From: Phreatobacter cathodiphilus
GTDB lineage: Bacteria > Pseudomonadota > Alphaproteobacteria > Rhizobiales > Phreatobacteraceae
Reading direction: 5' to 3'
DNA length: 64,000 nucleotides
NCBI RefSeq assembly: GCF_003008515.1
Contig: NZ_CP027668.1
Coordinates: forward strand, 3,079,001 to 3,143,000
The position numbers were made by a program, and so were the translations under genes. Below the pieces are notes generated by a model. The model was not told where the DNA came from. It was given only the letters and a program-made list of their open reading frames with translations, and made no database searches. Position 1 is the first letter of the stretch; every line of letters starts with the position of its first letter. Shown here one piece after another: positions 1 through 10,956 of the stretch.

Positions 1-506
1 GGCTCGTCGTCGACCTTGATGAGGTCGTAGGTCATGAAGATCTTCACCGAAGCGTGGCCCTCGCCGATGAGCTCCGGCAGGTCCTTGGTGATGGTCTTCT
101 CGTCGGGATTGGCGACGATCAGGTGGAAGGCGTAGTCGATCAGCGACCCGCGCTCGGCCAGCACGGAATAGTCGTCGACCACCTTGCGCAGGTCCTTGCC
201 GCGGTGCTGGGCCGCAAACGAGATGACCGAGGTATTGCCGCCGAAGGCCGCCGAGGTCGTGGCGCTCTCGAAGGTGTCGGCGTTGAGGAGGCCGCCGGCC
301 GAGACCTGCTCGATATGGGTATGGGTGTCGATGCCGCCGGGCAGGACCAATTTGCCCGTCGCGTCGATCTCGCGCGCGCCCTCGCCCAGGCCGAGGCCGA
401 TCGCCGCCACCTTGCCGTCGCGGATGCCGACATCGGCCGCGTAGCGTCCGCTCGCCGCCCCCACGGTTCCGCCGCGGATGACGAGGTCGAAGGGCGAGGC
501 AGGCAT
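1..506 (-). CDS. hydA: Dihydropyrimidinase / D-hydantoinase, N-terminal part (cut by window edge)
   Basis: Amidohydrolase-superfamily enzyme that opens the cyclic amide ring of dihydropyrimidines or hydantoins in the cytoplasm. About 168 residues are visible from the ATG at 506; the rest lies beyond base 1. The N-terminus has the usual beta-sandwich start (FDLVIRGGTV), the metal-binding HTHIE motif near residue 60 and, close to the edge, a SVKIFMTYDL segment whose lysine is the expected carboxylated metal bridge. This combination is typical of dihydropyrimidinase/hydantoinase rather than dihydroorotase. It is divergent, with a 71-base gap, from a hydantoin-racemase-like gene, which supports a role in hydantoin or pyrimidine breakdown. 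The exact substrate cannot be told. Confidence 0.9.
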   Translation of the reverse strand, partial: MPASPFDLVIRGGTVGAASGRYAADVGIRDGKVAAIGLGLGEGAREIDATGKLVLPGGIDTHTHIEQVSAGGLLNADTFESATTSAAFGGNTSVISFAAQHRGKDLRKVVDDYSVLAERGSLIDYAFHLIVANPDEKTITKDLPELIGEGHASVKIFMTYDLIKVDDE

Positions 507-577
507 GTCGTGCTCCGGCTGGACGGGAGAAATTTCCGGCCCGACAATAGACCGACCCAGAGCCGAAGCGGAACCTC

Positions 578-1237
578 ATGGCACGCAGACCCCGTATCCT
601 CGTCATCAACCCCAATTCCAACGAGGCCGTCACCGAGGGCCTGCGCCAGGCCGTGAAGCCGCTGACCTATGCCGACGGACCGGAGATCGTCTGCGAGACG
701 CTGGCCGAGGGGCCCTTCGGCGTCGAGACGCAGGAGCATGTCGAGAGCGTCACCCTGCCGCTGCGCCGCAAGGTGGAATCCACCAACGACGCCGACGCCT
801 TCATCATCGCCTGCTATTCCGACCCCGGCCTCTTCGTCGCCCGCGAGGGGACGAGCCGGCCGGTCTTCGGCATCGCCGAATGCGGCGTGCTGACCGCCCT
901 GTCCCGCGCCGACCGCTTCGGCGTCATCGCCATCAAGTCGCGCTCCATTCCCCGCCACATCCGCTACCTCCGCCAGATGGGTCTGATGGAGCGCCTCGCG
1001 GGCGAACGGCCGCTGGAAATGTCGGTGGCCGAGACCGCCTCGGGGGACGGCACGCTCGCCCGCATGATCACGGTGGGGCGGGAGCTGAAGGACCTCGACG
1101 GCGCCGGCGCCATCGTCATGGGCTGCGCCGGCATGGCCCGGCACCGGAAGCCGCTGGAGGATGCGCTGGGCATTCCGGTGATCGATCCCACGCAAGCCGC
1201 GGTGACCATGGCGATCGGCACGCTGGCGGTGGGGTAA
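578..1237 (+). CDS. Aspartate/glutamate/hydantoin racemase family protein
   Basis: A 219-residue cytoplasmic racemase of the Asp/Glu/hydantoin family. It begins with the hallmark ILVINPNSN motif. Two conserved cysteines lie in FIIACYSDPG and IVMGCAGMA; in the family these are the paired catalytic acid/base residues that remove and return the alpha proton. Length matches hydantoin racemases (about 220-250 aa). The head-to-head hydantoinase gene suggests it equilibrates 5-substituted hydantoin enantiomers for ring opening. Allantoin racemase is a close alternative within the same family and cannot be excluded. A perfect palindrome follows the stop codon. Confidence 0.85.
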   Translation: MARRPRILVINPNSNEAVTEGLRQAVKPLTYADGPEIVCETLAEGPFGVETQEHVESVTLPLRRKVESTNDADAFIIACYSDPGLFVAREGTSRPVFGIAECGVLTALSRADRFGVIAIKSRSIPRHIRYLRQMGLMERLAGERPLEMSVAETASGDGTLARMITVGRELKDLDGAGAIVMGCAGMARHRKPLEDALGIPVIDPTQAAVTMAIGTLAVG

Positions 1238-1238
1238 G

Positions 1239-1254
1239 GCGGGGGCGCCCCCGC
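1239..1254. terminator. GC palindrome after the racemase gene
   Basis: A perfect 16-base self-complementary sequence, GCGGGGGC followed by GCCCCCGC, starts 2 bases after the racemase stop codon. It would form a tight GC hairpin or act as a pause site. No T-run follows, so intrinsic termination is only possible, not shown. Confidence 0.4.
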
Positions 1255-1410
1255 GACGCGCCACACCTCATCTCCTCATCCTGTGGGGCGACGCTCCAGG
1301 AGGATCGGCCCAGGCGGTATAGTCGAGTTCACAGGATGAGTGCCTTCAGCGAACCAGGCATCTCTGGAGACCTACCCGCAGGCAGACACGGGAGATCACA
1401 GTTTCGGGGT

Positions 1411-1638
1411 TCAGCGTCGCGGCTGTGTCTGTCGAGAGGCAGTGTTGTCGCTGTTCCCTTGCACCCCCATGCAGCGGCGGAAACATGCGACCACGCTCGG
1501 GGGATTGGCAGCCTCCCCACCCGGCCTTCCGCCACATTGACGGGTACAGGCCGAGCGATCCTGCGCCAGGGCCGGAGCGTGTCCCATCCCCAGCATTAGA
1601 ACGGCCAGAAGTGCAGCAGTGACCATTTGCCTGGCCAT
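1411..1638 (-). CDS. Small exported cysteine-containing protein (unknown)
   Basis: A 75-residue open frame starting at ATG 1638. It begins with a clear Sec signal peptide: basic MARQ, a hydrophobic core, and an ALAQD cleavage site near residue 26. The mature part is only about 50 residues, with cysteines at two CxxxC spacings (ACTRQC and ACFRRC), so two disulfides are plausible. A G-rich GGGGGAG sequence directly precedes the ATG, with short spacing. It is transcribed divergently from another small exported Cys protein at 1709. I do not recognise a family. Codon use is less GC-biased than most neighbours, which may mean it is young or horizontally acquired. Confidence 0.55.
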   Translation of the reverse strand: MARQMVTAALLAVLMLGMGHAPALAQDRSACTRQCGGRPGGEAANPPSVVACFRRCMGVQGNSDNTASRQTQPRR

Positions 1639-1708
1639 ATCTCCCCCCCCGGTGTTGACCCCGGTAGCACCATAATGGTTCGATGAGCAGTATCAACGGG
1701 GCAATCAG

Positions 1709-2137
1709 ATGAAGTTCGGGGCAGTATTTGGCTTTGTGGTGGCACTTTCGCTACCGATCGGAAGCGTCGGGTCCCAGGCCCAGACTGCCACATCCTCGTT
1801 CAACAATCAGCGGAGCGTGCACAACGCCTGCTGGCAAGCGCTCGGCATACCACCGTCGAGCAGCTATCCAACTAACCCCCGGCATCAGCGTGACCTTGAA
1901 GCTTGTAAAGCTGCCGGCGGGCCCAATGCTTATCAGCGGACCCGCGGTTTCGCCGGCACGACCCCCTCGGGGCCGGCGAATGGCAAAACCTGCTCGCAAC
2001 TCGTTCAGGAGTGCGTATCGTTCAATACGCGCGTGAACGCACCAACCGCCCGCTGTGAGACCTATCGGGCATCGTGCATGCAGACCGGCGTGTACGAAGA
2101 TCGCAATCGCCGGATCACGGGTGTCGTGCGACGCTGA
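1709..2137 (+). CDS. Small exported cysteine-containing protein (unknown)
   Basis: A 142-residue frame with a signal peptide (MKFGAVFGFVVALSLPIGSV, then GSQAQT as likely cleavage region). The mature part has six cysteines: one in NACWQAL, one in LEACKAA and four near the C-terminus (KTCSQL, QECVSF, ARCETY, ASCMQT), which fits a disulfide-bonded periplasmic protein. No family is recognised. Third-position GC is lower than in the surrounding genes. It is divergent from the 75-residue exported protein across a 70-base gap that must hold both promoters. The shared features suggest the pair works in the same compartment, but this is inference. Confidence 0.6.
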   Translation: MKFGAVFGFVVALSLPIGSVGSQAQTATSSFNNQRSVHNACWQALGIPPSSSYPTNPRHQRDLEACKAAGGPNAYQRTRGFAGTTPSGPANGKTCSQLVQECVSFNTRVNAPTARCETYRASCMQTGVYEDRNRRITGVVRR

Positions 2138-2450
2138 TCTCGACCGTCGCCTTTCGCCCGAGGGGGGTGGTCGCGTTAACGGCGCATGCTTCGTTGTCCT
2201 GCAAATACCCACGTCTGGCGTTGTGGGCAGCGTCACCTGCCACAAAGTGCCCGGCGGCGGCTGTTGCACACGTCCCGGAGCGCCGCTAGACAGGCGCTAG
2301 GCTGATACGGCCTGCCGCTCGCGCCCCTCATCGGGTCCGGTGAACGTATCGACGAGAGAAGGCTCTTCCCGATCCCTCCGCGGACAGGCGAAGCGTCAGC
2401 AATGCGAGCCCTGACACCCATCGCCTGAACCCTCAGAAGGATCGGCAACG
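2138..2450. other. Gene-free interval, nothing recognised
   Basis: This 313-base gap lies between the small exported protein and the VOC-domain gene. Short open frames exist on both strands, but none has a plausible ribosome binding site or codon bias. No RNA gene, repeat or clear promoter was found. Confidence 0.4.
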
Positions 2451-3011
2451 ATGCGTTCGTTCCGCGATGCCAAGGCCATGGCCAGGTCGCTCCGCGAGGA
2501 GCTCTCCGCCCGGTCGATCGACATTCCCCACGCCCTCGCCCTCGAACTGGTGGCGAAACAGTTCGGCCTCGCCGACTGGAACACCCTGTCGGCGCGGGTC
2601 GACGCCGCGTCCCCCTCGCCCGCCGCAGAGCCTCCCGGCATCGCCATCAAGCCTGCCATCCCCGTCATCCGCTCCTTCGACGAGGCCAAGGCGCGCGAAT
2701 TCTATTGCGGCTTCCTCGGCATGGCGGTCGACTGGGAGCACCGTTTCCATCCCGGCGCGCCGCTCTACGTGCAGCTCTCGCGCGGAGAGCTGCTGGTCCA
2801 TCTCTCCGAGCACCATGGCGACGCCAGTCCAGGGGCGACCTGCTTCGTGCGGATGAGCGGAATCCGCGCCTTCCACGCCGAGCTGATCGGGCGCAACTAC
2901 GCCAACAACCGGCCAGGCCTCGAGCAGCAGGATTGGGGGCTGGAGGTGACGGTCAACGATCCCTTCGGCAACCGCCTGCGCTTCTGCGAGCAGAACGCCC
3001 AGGGCGCCTGA
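2451..3011 (+). CDS. VOC (glyoxalase/bleomycin-resistance-like) protein with N-terminal accessory domain
   Basis: A 186-residue protein in two parts. Residues 1-60 form a helical segment ([17 protein letters not shown], then DWNTLSARV) like the glyoxalase-related domain found in some Proteobacteria. Residues 70-180 are a single vicinal-oxygen-chelate domain of bleomycin-resistance type, with [20 protein letters not shown], a HLSEHHGD strand and the closing [11 protein letters not shown] motif. Such proteins are usually dimers that bind or sequester hydrophobic compounds, or act as lyases or dioxygenases. The substrate here is unknown. It sits 43 bases upstream of yejB in the same direction; a functional link is not evident. 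Confidence 0.75.
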   Translation: MRSFRDAKAMARSLREELSARSIDIPHALALELVAKQFGLADWNTLSARVDAASPSPAAEPPGIAIKPAIPVIRSFDEAKAREFYCGFLGMAVDWEHRFHPGAPLYVQLSRGELLVHLSEHHGDASPGATCFVRMSGIRAFHAELIGRNYANNRPGLEQQDWGLEVTVNDPFGNRLRFCEQNAQGA

Positions 3012-3054
3012 CGGCGCTATTGACGGCGGACTCGCCAGACACGAGTCTGCAGCC

Positions 3055-4149
3055 ATGCTGACCTACATCATCCGGCGCATCCTCCTCATGATCCCGACCA
3101 TTCTCGGGATCATGCTGATCTCCTTCCTCGTGGTGCAGTTCGCGCCGGGCGGGCCGGTGGAGCGCGTCATCGCCCAGCTCACCGGCAACGACGTCTCGGC
3201 GACGCAGCGCGTCTCCGGGGGCGGGGCAGACGCCGCCCAGGCAACGGCGGCGGAGGCGGCCAACAGCACCTATCGCGGCGCACAGGGGCTCGACCCGCAG
3301 TTCATCGCCCAGCTCGAGAAGCAGTTCGGCTTCGACAAGCCGGCCCACGAGCGCTTCCTGCTGATGATCTGGAATTATGCCCGCTTCGACTTCGGCAAGA
3401 GCTATTTCCGCGACGTCTCCGTTCTGCAGCTCATCGGCGAGAAGCTGCCCGTCTCCATCTCGCTCGGCCTGTGGCTGACGCTGCTGACCTATCTCGTCTC
3501 CATCCCGCTCGGCATCCGCAAGGCGATGAAGGACGGCTCGCGTTTCGACGTCTGGACCTCGGCGGTGATCATCATCGGCTATGCGATCCCCGGCTTCCTC
3601 TTCGCCATCCTGCTGATCGTGCTCTTCGCCGGTGGCTCCTTCCTCGACTGGTTCCCCTTGCGCGGCCTGTGGTCGGACAACTGGGCGGAACTGACGCCGT
3701 GGCAGAAGGTCCTCGACTATCTCTGGCACCTCGCCCTGCCGCTCACCGCCATGGCGCTCGGCGCCTTCGCCACCATGACCCTGCTGACCAAGAACTCGTT
3801 CCTCGACGAGATCCGCAAGCAATATGTGATGACCGCGCGCGCCAAGGGGCTGGACGAGCACCAGGTGCTCTACGGCCACGTTTTCCGCAACGCCATGCTC
3901 ATCGTCATCGCCGGCTTTCCCGGCGCCTTCGTCCACGCCTTCTTCACCGGATCGCTGCTGATCGAGACCATCTTCTCCCTCGACGGGCTCGGCCTGCTCG
4001 GCTTCGAGAGCGTGCTCAACCGCGACTATCCCGTCGTTTTCGCCACGCTCTTCATCTTCTCGCTCGTCGGCCTCGTGGTGAACCTCATTTCGGACCTCAT
4101 GTACACCTGGGTCGATCCGCGCATCGACTTCGAGGCGCGGGAGGTCTGA
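3055..4149 (+). CDS. yejB: Microcin C/oligopeptide-type ABC transporter permease YejB
   Basis: A 364-residue inner-membrane permease of the DppB/OppB class. It starts with the typical [18 protein letters not shown] first transmembrane segment. A periplasmic loop follows (residues 40-100), then five more membrane spans and the EAA-type coupling loop around [20 protein letters not shown]. The C-terminal [10 protein letters not shown] ending is typical of YejB. It pairs with YejE (3-base gap) and the double ATPase YejF to import peptides such as microcin C. A binding-protein gene (yejA) normally precedes yejB but is not in this window; the gene directly upstream is an unrelated VOC protein. Confidence 0.95.
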   Translation: MLTYIIRRILLMIPTILGIMLISFLVVQFAPGGPVERVIAQLTGNDVSATQRVSGGGADAAQATAAEAANSTYRGAQGLDPQFIAQLEKQFGFDKPAHERFLLMIWNYARFDFGKSYFRDVSVLQLIGEKLPVSISLGLWLTLLTYLVSIPLGIRKAMKDGSRFDVWTSAVIIIGYAIPGFLFAILLIVLFAGGSFLDWFPLRGLWSDNWAELTPWQKVLDYLWHLALPLTAMALGAFATMTLLTKNSFLDEIRKQYVMTARAKGLDEHQVLYGHVFRNAMLIVIAGFPGAFVHAFFTGSLLIETIFSLDGLGLLGFESVLNRDYPVVFATLFIFSLVGLVVNLISDLMYTWVDPRIDFEAREV

Positions 4150-4152
4150 GCC

Positions 4153-5319
4153 ATGGATGCCGCCGTCCTCGCCCGGTCCGACGCCGCCCCGCCGCGACCG
4201 TTCCTGTCGCCGCTGAACCAGCGTCGCCTCGCCAATTTCCGCGCCAACAAGCGGGGCCTGTGGAGCCTGCGCCTGTTCCTCGCGCTCTTCGTGGTGACGC
4301 TCTTCGCCGAGTTCATCGCCAACGACCGGCCGCTCTTCATCCGCATGGAAGGGCAGGCCTTCTTCCCTGCCCTGGTGAACTATTCGGAGAAGCAGCTCGG
4401 CGGCGAATTCGAGACGCCGGCGGACTACAAGGACCCCTTCCTGCTCGACCAGTTCGATGAGAAGCGGGCCTTCGTGCTCTGGCCGCTGATCCGGCACAAC
4501 TACGCCTCCACCGTGAAGGACCCGGTGACCCCCTTTCCCTCGGCGCCGACCTGGGCCCAGCGCGGGAGGCTTCCCGACTGCGCGGCGGCGCGGGCGAAGC
4601 CGCGGGGCGAACGGCCGCAGGGCGCGAGCTACTGCGAACTGGGCAACTGGAACTGGCTCGGCACCGACGACCAGGGCCGCGATGTTCTGGCCCGCGTCAT
4701 CTATGGCTTCCGCATCTCGGTGCTCTTCGGCCTCGCGCTTACCATCGTCTCCTCGCTGGTCGGCATCGCCGCCGGCGCCGTGCAGGGCTATTTCGGCGGC
4801 TGGACCGACCTCCTGTTCCAACGCTTCATCGAGATCTGGACTGCCATCCCCTCGCTCTATCTGCTGCTCATCATATCCTCGGTGCTGGCCCCGAGCTTCT
4901 TCGTGCTCCTCGGCATCCTCCTGCTCTTCTCCTGGGTAACGCTGGTGGCCGTGGTGCGTGCCGAGTTCCTGCGCGCCCGCAATTTCGAATACGTCAACGC
5001 CGCGAGGGCGCTCGGCGTCGCCTCCTCCACCATCATGGTCCGCCACCTGCTGCCCAACGCCATGGTGGCGACCATCACCTTCATGCCCTTCGTCCTCTCG
5101 GGCAGCGTCATGACGCTCACCGCCCTCGATTTCCTCGGCTTCGGCCTGCCGGTCGGATCGCCATCGCTCGGCGAACTGCTGCAGCAGGGCAAGTCCAACC
5201 TCCAGGCGCCCTGGCTGGCGCTGACCGGCTTCTGCACGCTGGCGATCATGCTCTCGCTGCTCATCTTCGTCGGCGAGGCGGTGCGCGACGCCTTCGACCC
5301 CCGCAAGACCTTCGCGTGA
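4153..5319 (+). CDS. yejE: Microcin C/oligopeptide-type ABC transporter permease YejE
   Basis: A 388-residue partner permease of YejB. It has the YejE-type long N-terminus (SPLNQRRLANFRANKRGLWS), a first membrane span near residues 38-56, and a large periplasmic insert to about residue 175 that includes NWNWLGTDDQGRDVLARV. Five spans follow, with an EAA-type loop around ARNFEYVNAARALGVASS. It ends with VRDAFDPRKTF, as in DppC-like permeases. It forms the channel with YejB. The next genes are not yejF but a two-gene toxin-antitoxin module, 20 bases downstream. Confidence 0.95.
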   Translation: MDAAVLARSDAAPPRPFLSPLNQRRLANFRANKRGLWSLRLFLALFVVTLFAEFIANDRPLFIRMEGQAFFPALVNYSEKQLGGEFETPADYKDPFLLDQFDEKRAFVLWPLIRHNYASTVKDPVTPFPSAPTWAQRGRLPDCAAARAKPRGERPQGASYCELGNWNWLGTDDQGRDVLARVIYGFRISVLFGLALTIVSSLVGIAAGAVQGYFGGWTDLLFQRFIEIWTAIPSLYLLLIISSVLAPSFFVLLGILLLFSWVTLVAVVRAEFLRARNFEYVNAARALGVASSTIMVRHLLPNAMVATITFMPFVLSGSVMTLTALDFLGFGLPVGSPSLGELLQQGKSNLQAPWLALTGFCTLAIMLSLLIFVGEAVRDAFDPRKTFA

Positions 5320-5339
5320 GGCTGTGATAGGTTTCGGGA

Positions 5340-5576
5340 ATGAACGAGATCGTCAGGAAGATCGTCTCGGTTGCCGACCTGCCGGAGCATCTGCGGGCGG
5401 GTCTCGACCCTGCACGCCCGGTCGAGATCGTGCAGTACGGGGGCGAGGCCGCATCCGGCCCCTCCTCGGTCGCGGAGCTGCGGGCAAGACTGGCCCATCT
5501 CGACTACCGGCGTTTCGACAACTGGCCTGATATCGTGGCCCATGTCCGGCACGTTCGCGATGGTGACGCCCTTTGA
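5340..5576 (+). CDS. Putative antitoxin paired with PIN toxin
   Basis: A 78-residue acidic protein (MNEIVRKIVSVADLPEHLRA...) with no strong family signature. It is assigned as antitoxin from context: its stop overlaps the start of a PIN-domain gene in a TTGA arrangement, it is small, and it precedes the toxin as in VapBC-type modules. The N-terminal third (VADLPEHLRAGL) could be the DNA-binding part, and the C-terminal part (YRRFDNWPDIVAHVRHV) may wrap the toxin. It lies inside the yej operon, 20 bases after yejE. Function is inferred from neighbourhood only. Confidence 0.65.
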   Translation: MNEIVRKIVSVADLPEHLRAGLDPARPVEIVQYGGEAASGPSSVAELRARLAHLDYRRFDNWPDIVAHVRHVRDGDAL

Positions 5577-6037
5577 CCGGTCCGGGGCTGGAGCGCGTCT
5601 ATCTCGATGCCAATTCGTTCATCGGTATCGTCGAGGGAACGGGGCCGCGAACCGACCGCCTGACGCCTCTGTTCGATCGCATTGCGGAGGGGCGGCTGGT
5701 GGGCCTCACGAGCGAACTCACCGTTGCCGAGGTTCTGGTGCACCCCTTGCGCCGCGGCGACGACGAGACTGCCGGCGCCTATCGCGACATTCTTTCGCCG
5801 CGGTGGCCGATAGCCATGCTCGCCATGGACGTTGCGACCCTGGAGGCCGCGGCCGCCACCCGCGCCCGGTTCCCCCGCCTGAAACTGCCGGATGCGATCC
5901 ACATCGCGGCCTGCATGCGAGCGGCTTGCAGCGTCTTCGTCTCGGCGGATCGCGAACTTCCTCTCCCCAAGGCGGTCAGGCTGGTCAATCCCGACGATCC
6001 GCTCGACGTCGATCGCTTTCTCGCGGCCCTCCCCTGA
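5573..6037 (+). CDS. PIN-domain ribonuclease, VapC-like toxin
   Basis: A 154-residue PIN-domain protein. Four acidic residues expected to hold Mg2+ are visible: D12 in VYLDANSF, E53 in TVAEVL, D107 in KLPDAIHIA and D126 in FVSADREL. Length and motif order fit VapC-like toxins, which cleave RNA (often tRNA or rRNA) when released from the antitoxin. It begins with TTG at 5573, overlapping the antitoxin stop, which implies coupled translation. It ends one base before the yejF start. The placement inside a peptide-importer operon is unusual; it may simply have been inserted there, or may be co-transcribed with the transporter. Confidence 0.85.
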   Translation: MTGPGLERVYLDANSFIGIVEGTGPRTDRLTPLFDRIAEGRLVGLTSELTVAEVLVHPLRRGDDETAGAYRDILSPRWPIAMLAMDVATLEAAAATRARFPRLKLPDAIHIAACMRAACSVFVSADRELPLPKAVRLVNPDDPLDVDRFLAALP

Positions 6038-6038
6038 C

Positions 6039-7678
<1,640 letters not shown>

Positions 7679-7682
<4 letters not shown>

Positions 7683-8629
7683 ATACCCTGCTTCTCGGTA
7701 TCGGCGCCTGGGACCCCGAACCCTGGCGCGCCCGTTTCCAGGCGGTGCTGCCCGGCTGGCAGGTGGTCCTGCCCGGCGAGATCTTCGACCGCCGCGCCGT
7801 CCGTTATGCGGCGGCCTGGAAGCAGCCCGAGGGCACCTTCGCCGACCTGCCGCTGCTCGACGCGATCTTCTCCCTCGGCGCCGGCGTCGACCACCTGTTC
7901 AAGGACAAGCGCCTGCCCGAGGGCGTGCCGGTGGTCCGAGTCGTCGACCCTGACCTCACCACCCGCATGTCCGAATATGTCGTCATGCACTGCCTCATGG
8001 CCCTCAGGCGGGTGCGCGTCTATGACGGCTTCCAGCGCGAGCGCAAGTGGATCGATCTGCGCGACCAGCCGCAGGCGAGCGACATCCGCGTCGGCCTGCT
8101 CGGCATGGGCGTGCTCGGCCAAGACGCCGCCGCCAAGCTGAAGACCATGGGCTTCCAGGTCGCCGGCTGGAGCCGCCGCCCCAAGGCCGTCGAGGGCGTC
8201 GCCATGCACCACGGCGCCGACGGCCTCGACGCGCTCGTCGCCGCCTCCGACATCCTCGTCGCCATGATGCCGCTGACCGCCGATACCGCGGGCATTCTCG
8301 ACGCAATGCTCTTTTCCCGACTGCCAAAGGCGGAGGCCATCGGCGGGCCGGTCCTGATCAATGTCGGCCGCGGCGGCCTGCAGAACGAGACGGACATCCT
8401 CGCGGCGCTCGACACCGGCACGCTCGGCGCCGCGGTCCTCGACGTGTTCCAGACCGAACCGCTGCCCGAGGACAGCCCCCTCTGGTCGCATCCGCACGTC
8501 ACGGTGACGCCGCACAATTCGGCGATCTCCTCGCCGCCGGCCATCGCCGCCTATGTCGCCGCCCAGATCACGGCCCATATGGAAGGCAAGCCGCTGGTCA
8601 ACGTCGTCGACCCCGCCCACGGGTACTGA
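7679..8629 (+). CDS. ghrA: Glyoxylate/hydroxypyruvate reductase A
   Basis: A 316-residue NAD(P)H-dependent D-2-hydroxyacid dehydrogenase of the GhrA type. It reduces glyoxylate to glycolate and hydroxypyruvate to D-glycerate in the cytoplasm. The cofactor loop VGLLGMGVLGQD is at about residue 140. The substrate-binding arginine is in INVGRGG, and the catalytic histidine is in VTPHNSAIS near the C-terminus. The early SLGAGVDHLF segment is characteristic. The GTG start overlaps the yejF stop (GTGA), so it is probably translated as the last gene of the yej operon, although no metabolic tie to peptide import is obvious. Confidence 0.9.
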
Positions 8630-8764
8630 GCAACGGTTCCGTAAGGTCAATTAAGACTCGGATTTTTCACTGATTTTCGGCCAATTTCCGCCTGCGCTTA
8701 GGGTTTCCTTTACGCTGGTCGGAGATGGTGTTCTCGCACCTGCGAAGACTTCCGGAGATCACCC

Positions 8765-10858
8765 GTGTTCAATCGTCTCACCCTCAGCGGCCTCGTCAGG
8801 GCCGTCGTCTCCGTCTTCGCGGTGGCGCTGATCGCGCAGCTGGCGCTCGGAGCCTGGGAGTCCTGGACCCGCTACCAGAAGTCCACCCGCATCGCCGCCG
8901 TGGTCGAAACCACCACCCACATGTTCACCGCCCTGCACAACCTGCGGGTCGACAGGTCGAACTCCCGCCGCGCGCTGATCCTCGACGACGTTCATCCGAC
9001 GGTGCCGCGCACCATCGCGCCCCATCGCGAGGCCGAGATGCCGGCGCTGCGGTCGGCGCTCGCGACCCTTCGCACCATCGAATACGCGGGCGCCGCCGCC
9101 GCGGTCGCCCAGCTCGACCAGACGATCAAGCGCATCGACGAGATGCAGGCCGAGACCGCCCGCGCCATGGCCATGCCGAAGGGCCAGCGCCGCGTCGGCA
9201 TCGCCGACGACTATTTCAACCTCACCGACGGCGCCATCAACCTGCTGGACCGCCTCTCCGGCGAGTTGACCAAGCTGATCAAGCTCGACGATTCCTTCGT
9301 CGACCAGCTCATGGAGATCAAGCAGAACGCCTGGATCGCCCGCCAGGCGGCCGGCGACACCTCGGTGTTCATCTCCAACCCCCTCGCCGGCCTGCCGCTG
9401 CCCGAGAACCCGCTGGTCGGCTACGCCGTCCTGACCACGCGCATGGAGACCGCCTGGGCCGCCGTCGAGCAGCTCGCCGGAAGCCTCGCCCTGCCGCCGA
9501 GCTTTGCGACCGCCCTCCAGCAGGCCCGCGGCGGTTTTCTCGACCCCGAATTCGCCAAGGTGCGTCTCGCCACCCTGACCGCCCTCATCAACAAGCAGCA
9601 GCCCGCCTTCACGGCCAACCAGTGGTCGCTGATGGCGGTGCCGAAGCTCGGCACCATCCTGACTGCCGCCGATGCGGCCCTGGACACGGCCCGCGCCCAT
9701 TCGGACGCGACGCGCGCCGCCGCCTTCCGCAGCCTCGGCATGCAGCTCGGCGCCCTCGGCCTCGCCCTCGCCTTCGCCATCGCCGCGCTGGTCCTCATGA
9801 CCCGCCGCGTCATCGGCCCGCTGACCGAGATCAAGGACTCCATGCTGCGCCTCGCCGACGGCGACACCACCGTGGAAAGCCGCTTCGTCACACGCAAGGA
9901 TGAGATCGGCGCCCTCGCCAGCGCCATGCAGACCTTCAAGGACAACATGATCGAGGCCGAGCGGCTGAGGGCCGAGCAGGGCGCTATCGAGGCGCGCGGC
10001 GCCGCCGATCGCCGCGCCGCCATGCTCCAGCTCGCCGACGCCTTCCAGAGCACTGTGGGCGGCATCGTCCAGACGGTGTCGCGTGCCTCCGCCGAGCTGG
10101 AGGCGGCCGCCACCAGCCTGTCGAAGACCGCCGAGAACACCCAGGGCCTCGCCACCGTGGTCGCTTCCGCCTCCGACGAGGCCTCGGCCAACGTCCAGTC
10201 GGTGGCCGGCGCCGCGGAGGAGATGGCGAGCTCGGTCAGCGAGATCGGCCGTCAGGTGGAGGAATCGAGCCGCATGTCCGGCGAGGCGGTCAAGCAGGCC
10301 GAGAAGGCCGACCAGCGCATCGCCGAACTCTCCCTCGCCGCCGGCCGCATCGGCGACGTGGTCAAGCTGATCACCGCCATCGCCGAACAGACCAACCTGC
10401 TCGCGCTCAACGCCACCATCGAGGCGGCCCGCGCTGGCGAGGCCGGCAAGGGCTTCGCGGTCGTCGCCTCCGAGGTCAAGCAGCTCGCTACCCAGACGGC
10501 GAAGGCCACCGAGGAGATCGGCGCCCAGATCGCCACCATGCAGGCGGCGACGCAGGACTCGGTGTCGGCCATCAAGGAGATCGGCTCGACCATCGATCAT
10601 CTCGCCGGCATTGCCGCGGCCATCGCCGCCGCGGTGGAGGAACAGGGCGCGGCGACGCAGGAGATATCCCGCAACGTTCAGGAAGCCGCCCAGGGCACGG
10701 CCGAGGTCGCCAGCAACATCGCCAGCGTCAATAGCGGCGCCGCCGAGACCGGTTCGGCCTCGAGCCAGGTGCTCAGCTCGGCCCAGTCCCTCTCCCGCGA
10801 GAGCGAGATCCTGCAGCGCGAGGTGGCGCGCTTCATCGAGACGGTGAAGGCCGCCTGA
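8765..10858 (+). CDS. Methyl-accepting chemotaxis protein
   Basis: A 697-residue membrane chemoreceptor. The first transmembrane helix is near residues 10-32. A roughly 300-residue, mostly helical periplasmic sensor follows, without a recognised Cache fold. The second helix is around 326-348 ([16 protein letters not shown]), followed by HAMP ([15 protein letters not shown]). The cytoplasmic coiled coil has the conserved hairpin tip, [19 protein letters not shown], from residue 541. It signals to CheW/CheA. The GTG start is supported by a GGAG sequence 7 bases upstream. No che genes lie nearby, so it is a dispersed receptor. The ligand is unknown. Confidence 0.92.
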   Translation: MFNRLTLSGLVRAVVSVFAVALIAQLALGAWESWTRYQKSTRIAAVVETTTHMFTALHNLRVDRSNSRRALILDDVHPTVPRTIAPHREAEMPALRSALATLRTIEYAGAAAAVAQLDQTIKRIDEMQAETARAMAMPKGQRRVGIADDYFNLTDGAINLLDRLSGELTKLIKLDDSFVDQLMEIKQNAWIARQAAGDTSVFISNPLAGLPLPENPLVGYAVLTTRMETAWAAVEQLAGSLALPPSFATALQQARGGFLDPEFAKVRLATLTALINKQQPAFTANQWSLMAVPKLGTILTAADAALDTARAHSDATRAAAFRSLGMQLGALGLALAFAIAALVLMTRRVIGPLTEIKDSMLRLADGDTTVESRFVTRKDEIGALASAMQTFKDNMIEAERLRAEQGAIEARGAADRRAAMLQLADAFQSTVGGIVQTVSRASAELEAAATSLSKTAENTQGLATVVASASDEASANVQSVAGAAEEMASSVSEIGRQVEESSRMSGEAVKQAEKADQRIAELSLAAGRIGDVVKLITAIAEQTNLLALNATIEAARAGEAGKGFAVVASEVKQLATQTAKATEEIGAQIATMQAATQDSVSAIKEIGSTIDHLAGIAAAIAAAVEEQGAATQEISRNVQEAAQGTAEVASNIASVNSGAAETGSASSQVLSSAQSLSRESEILQREVARFIETVKAA

Positions 10859-10909
10859 CGATTATGCATCACGCGAGCCTGCCCTCACGCAGGCTTGATT
10901 GTCCACGCG

Positions 10910-10940
10910 ACGGCCGCGCCACGATGGTGCGGCCGTTTCG
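10910..10940 (+). terminator. Candidate rho-independent terminator after the chemoreceptor gene
   Basis: A strong hairpin starts 52 bases after the chemoreceptor stop: ACGGCCGC pairs with GCGGCCGT and the stem continues inward to about 12 pairs. TTTCG follows, a weak T-run. A smaller 7-bp hairpin (AGCCTGC/GCAGGCT) lies just upstream. Confidence 0.5.
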
Positions 10941-10956
10941 CATCGGGAGTGAACGC

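Noticed and set aside
2953-5046. A 697-codon open frame on the minus strand
   Set aside because: It overlaps yejB and yejE in antisense and its translation is rich in Glu, Gly, Arg and His with no motif, as expected of a shadow frame.
5892-6038. N-terminal extension of yejF
   Set aside because: The 49 extra codons read the PIN gene in another frame; YejF homology begins at 6039.
8630-8764. Possible sigma-28 (flagellar) promoter upstream of the first chemoreceptor
   Set aside because: TTAAGACTCGG is somewhat like a TAAG -35 element, but no matching GCCGATAA -10 element is found at the right spacing.
8759-10600. 613-codon minus-strand frame
   Set aside because: It is antisense to the first chemoreceptor and shows only low-complexity Gly/Asp/Leu/His-rich translation.
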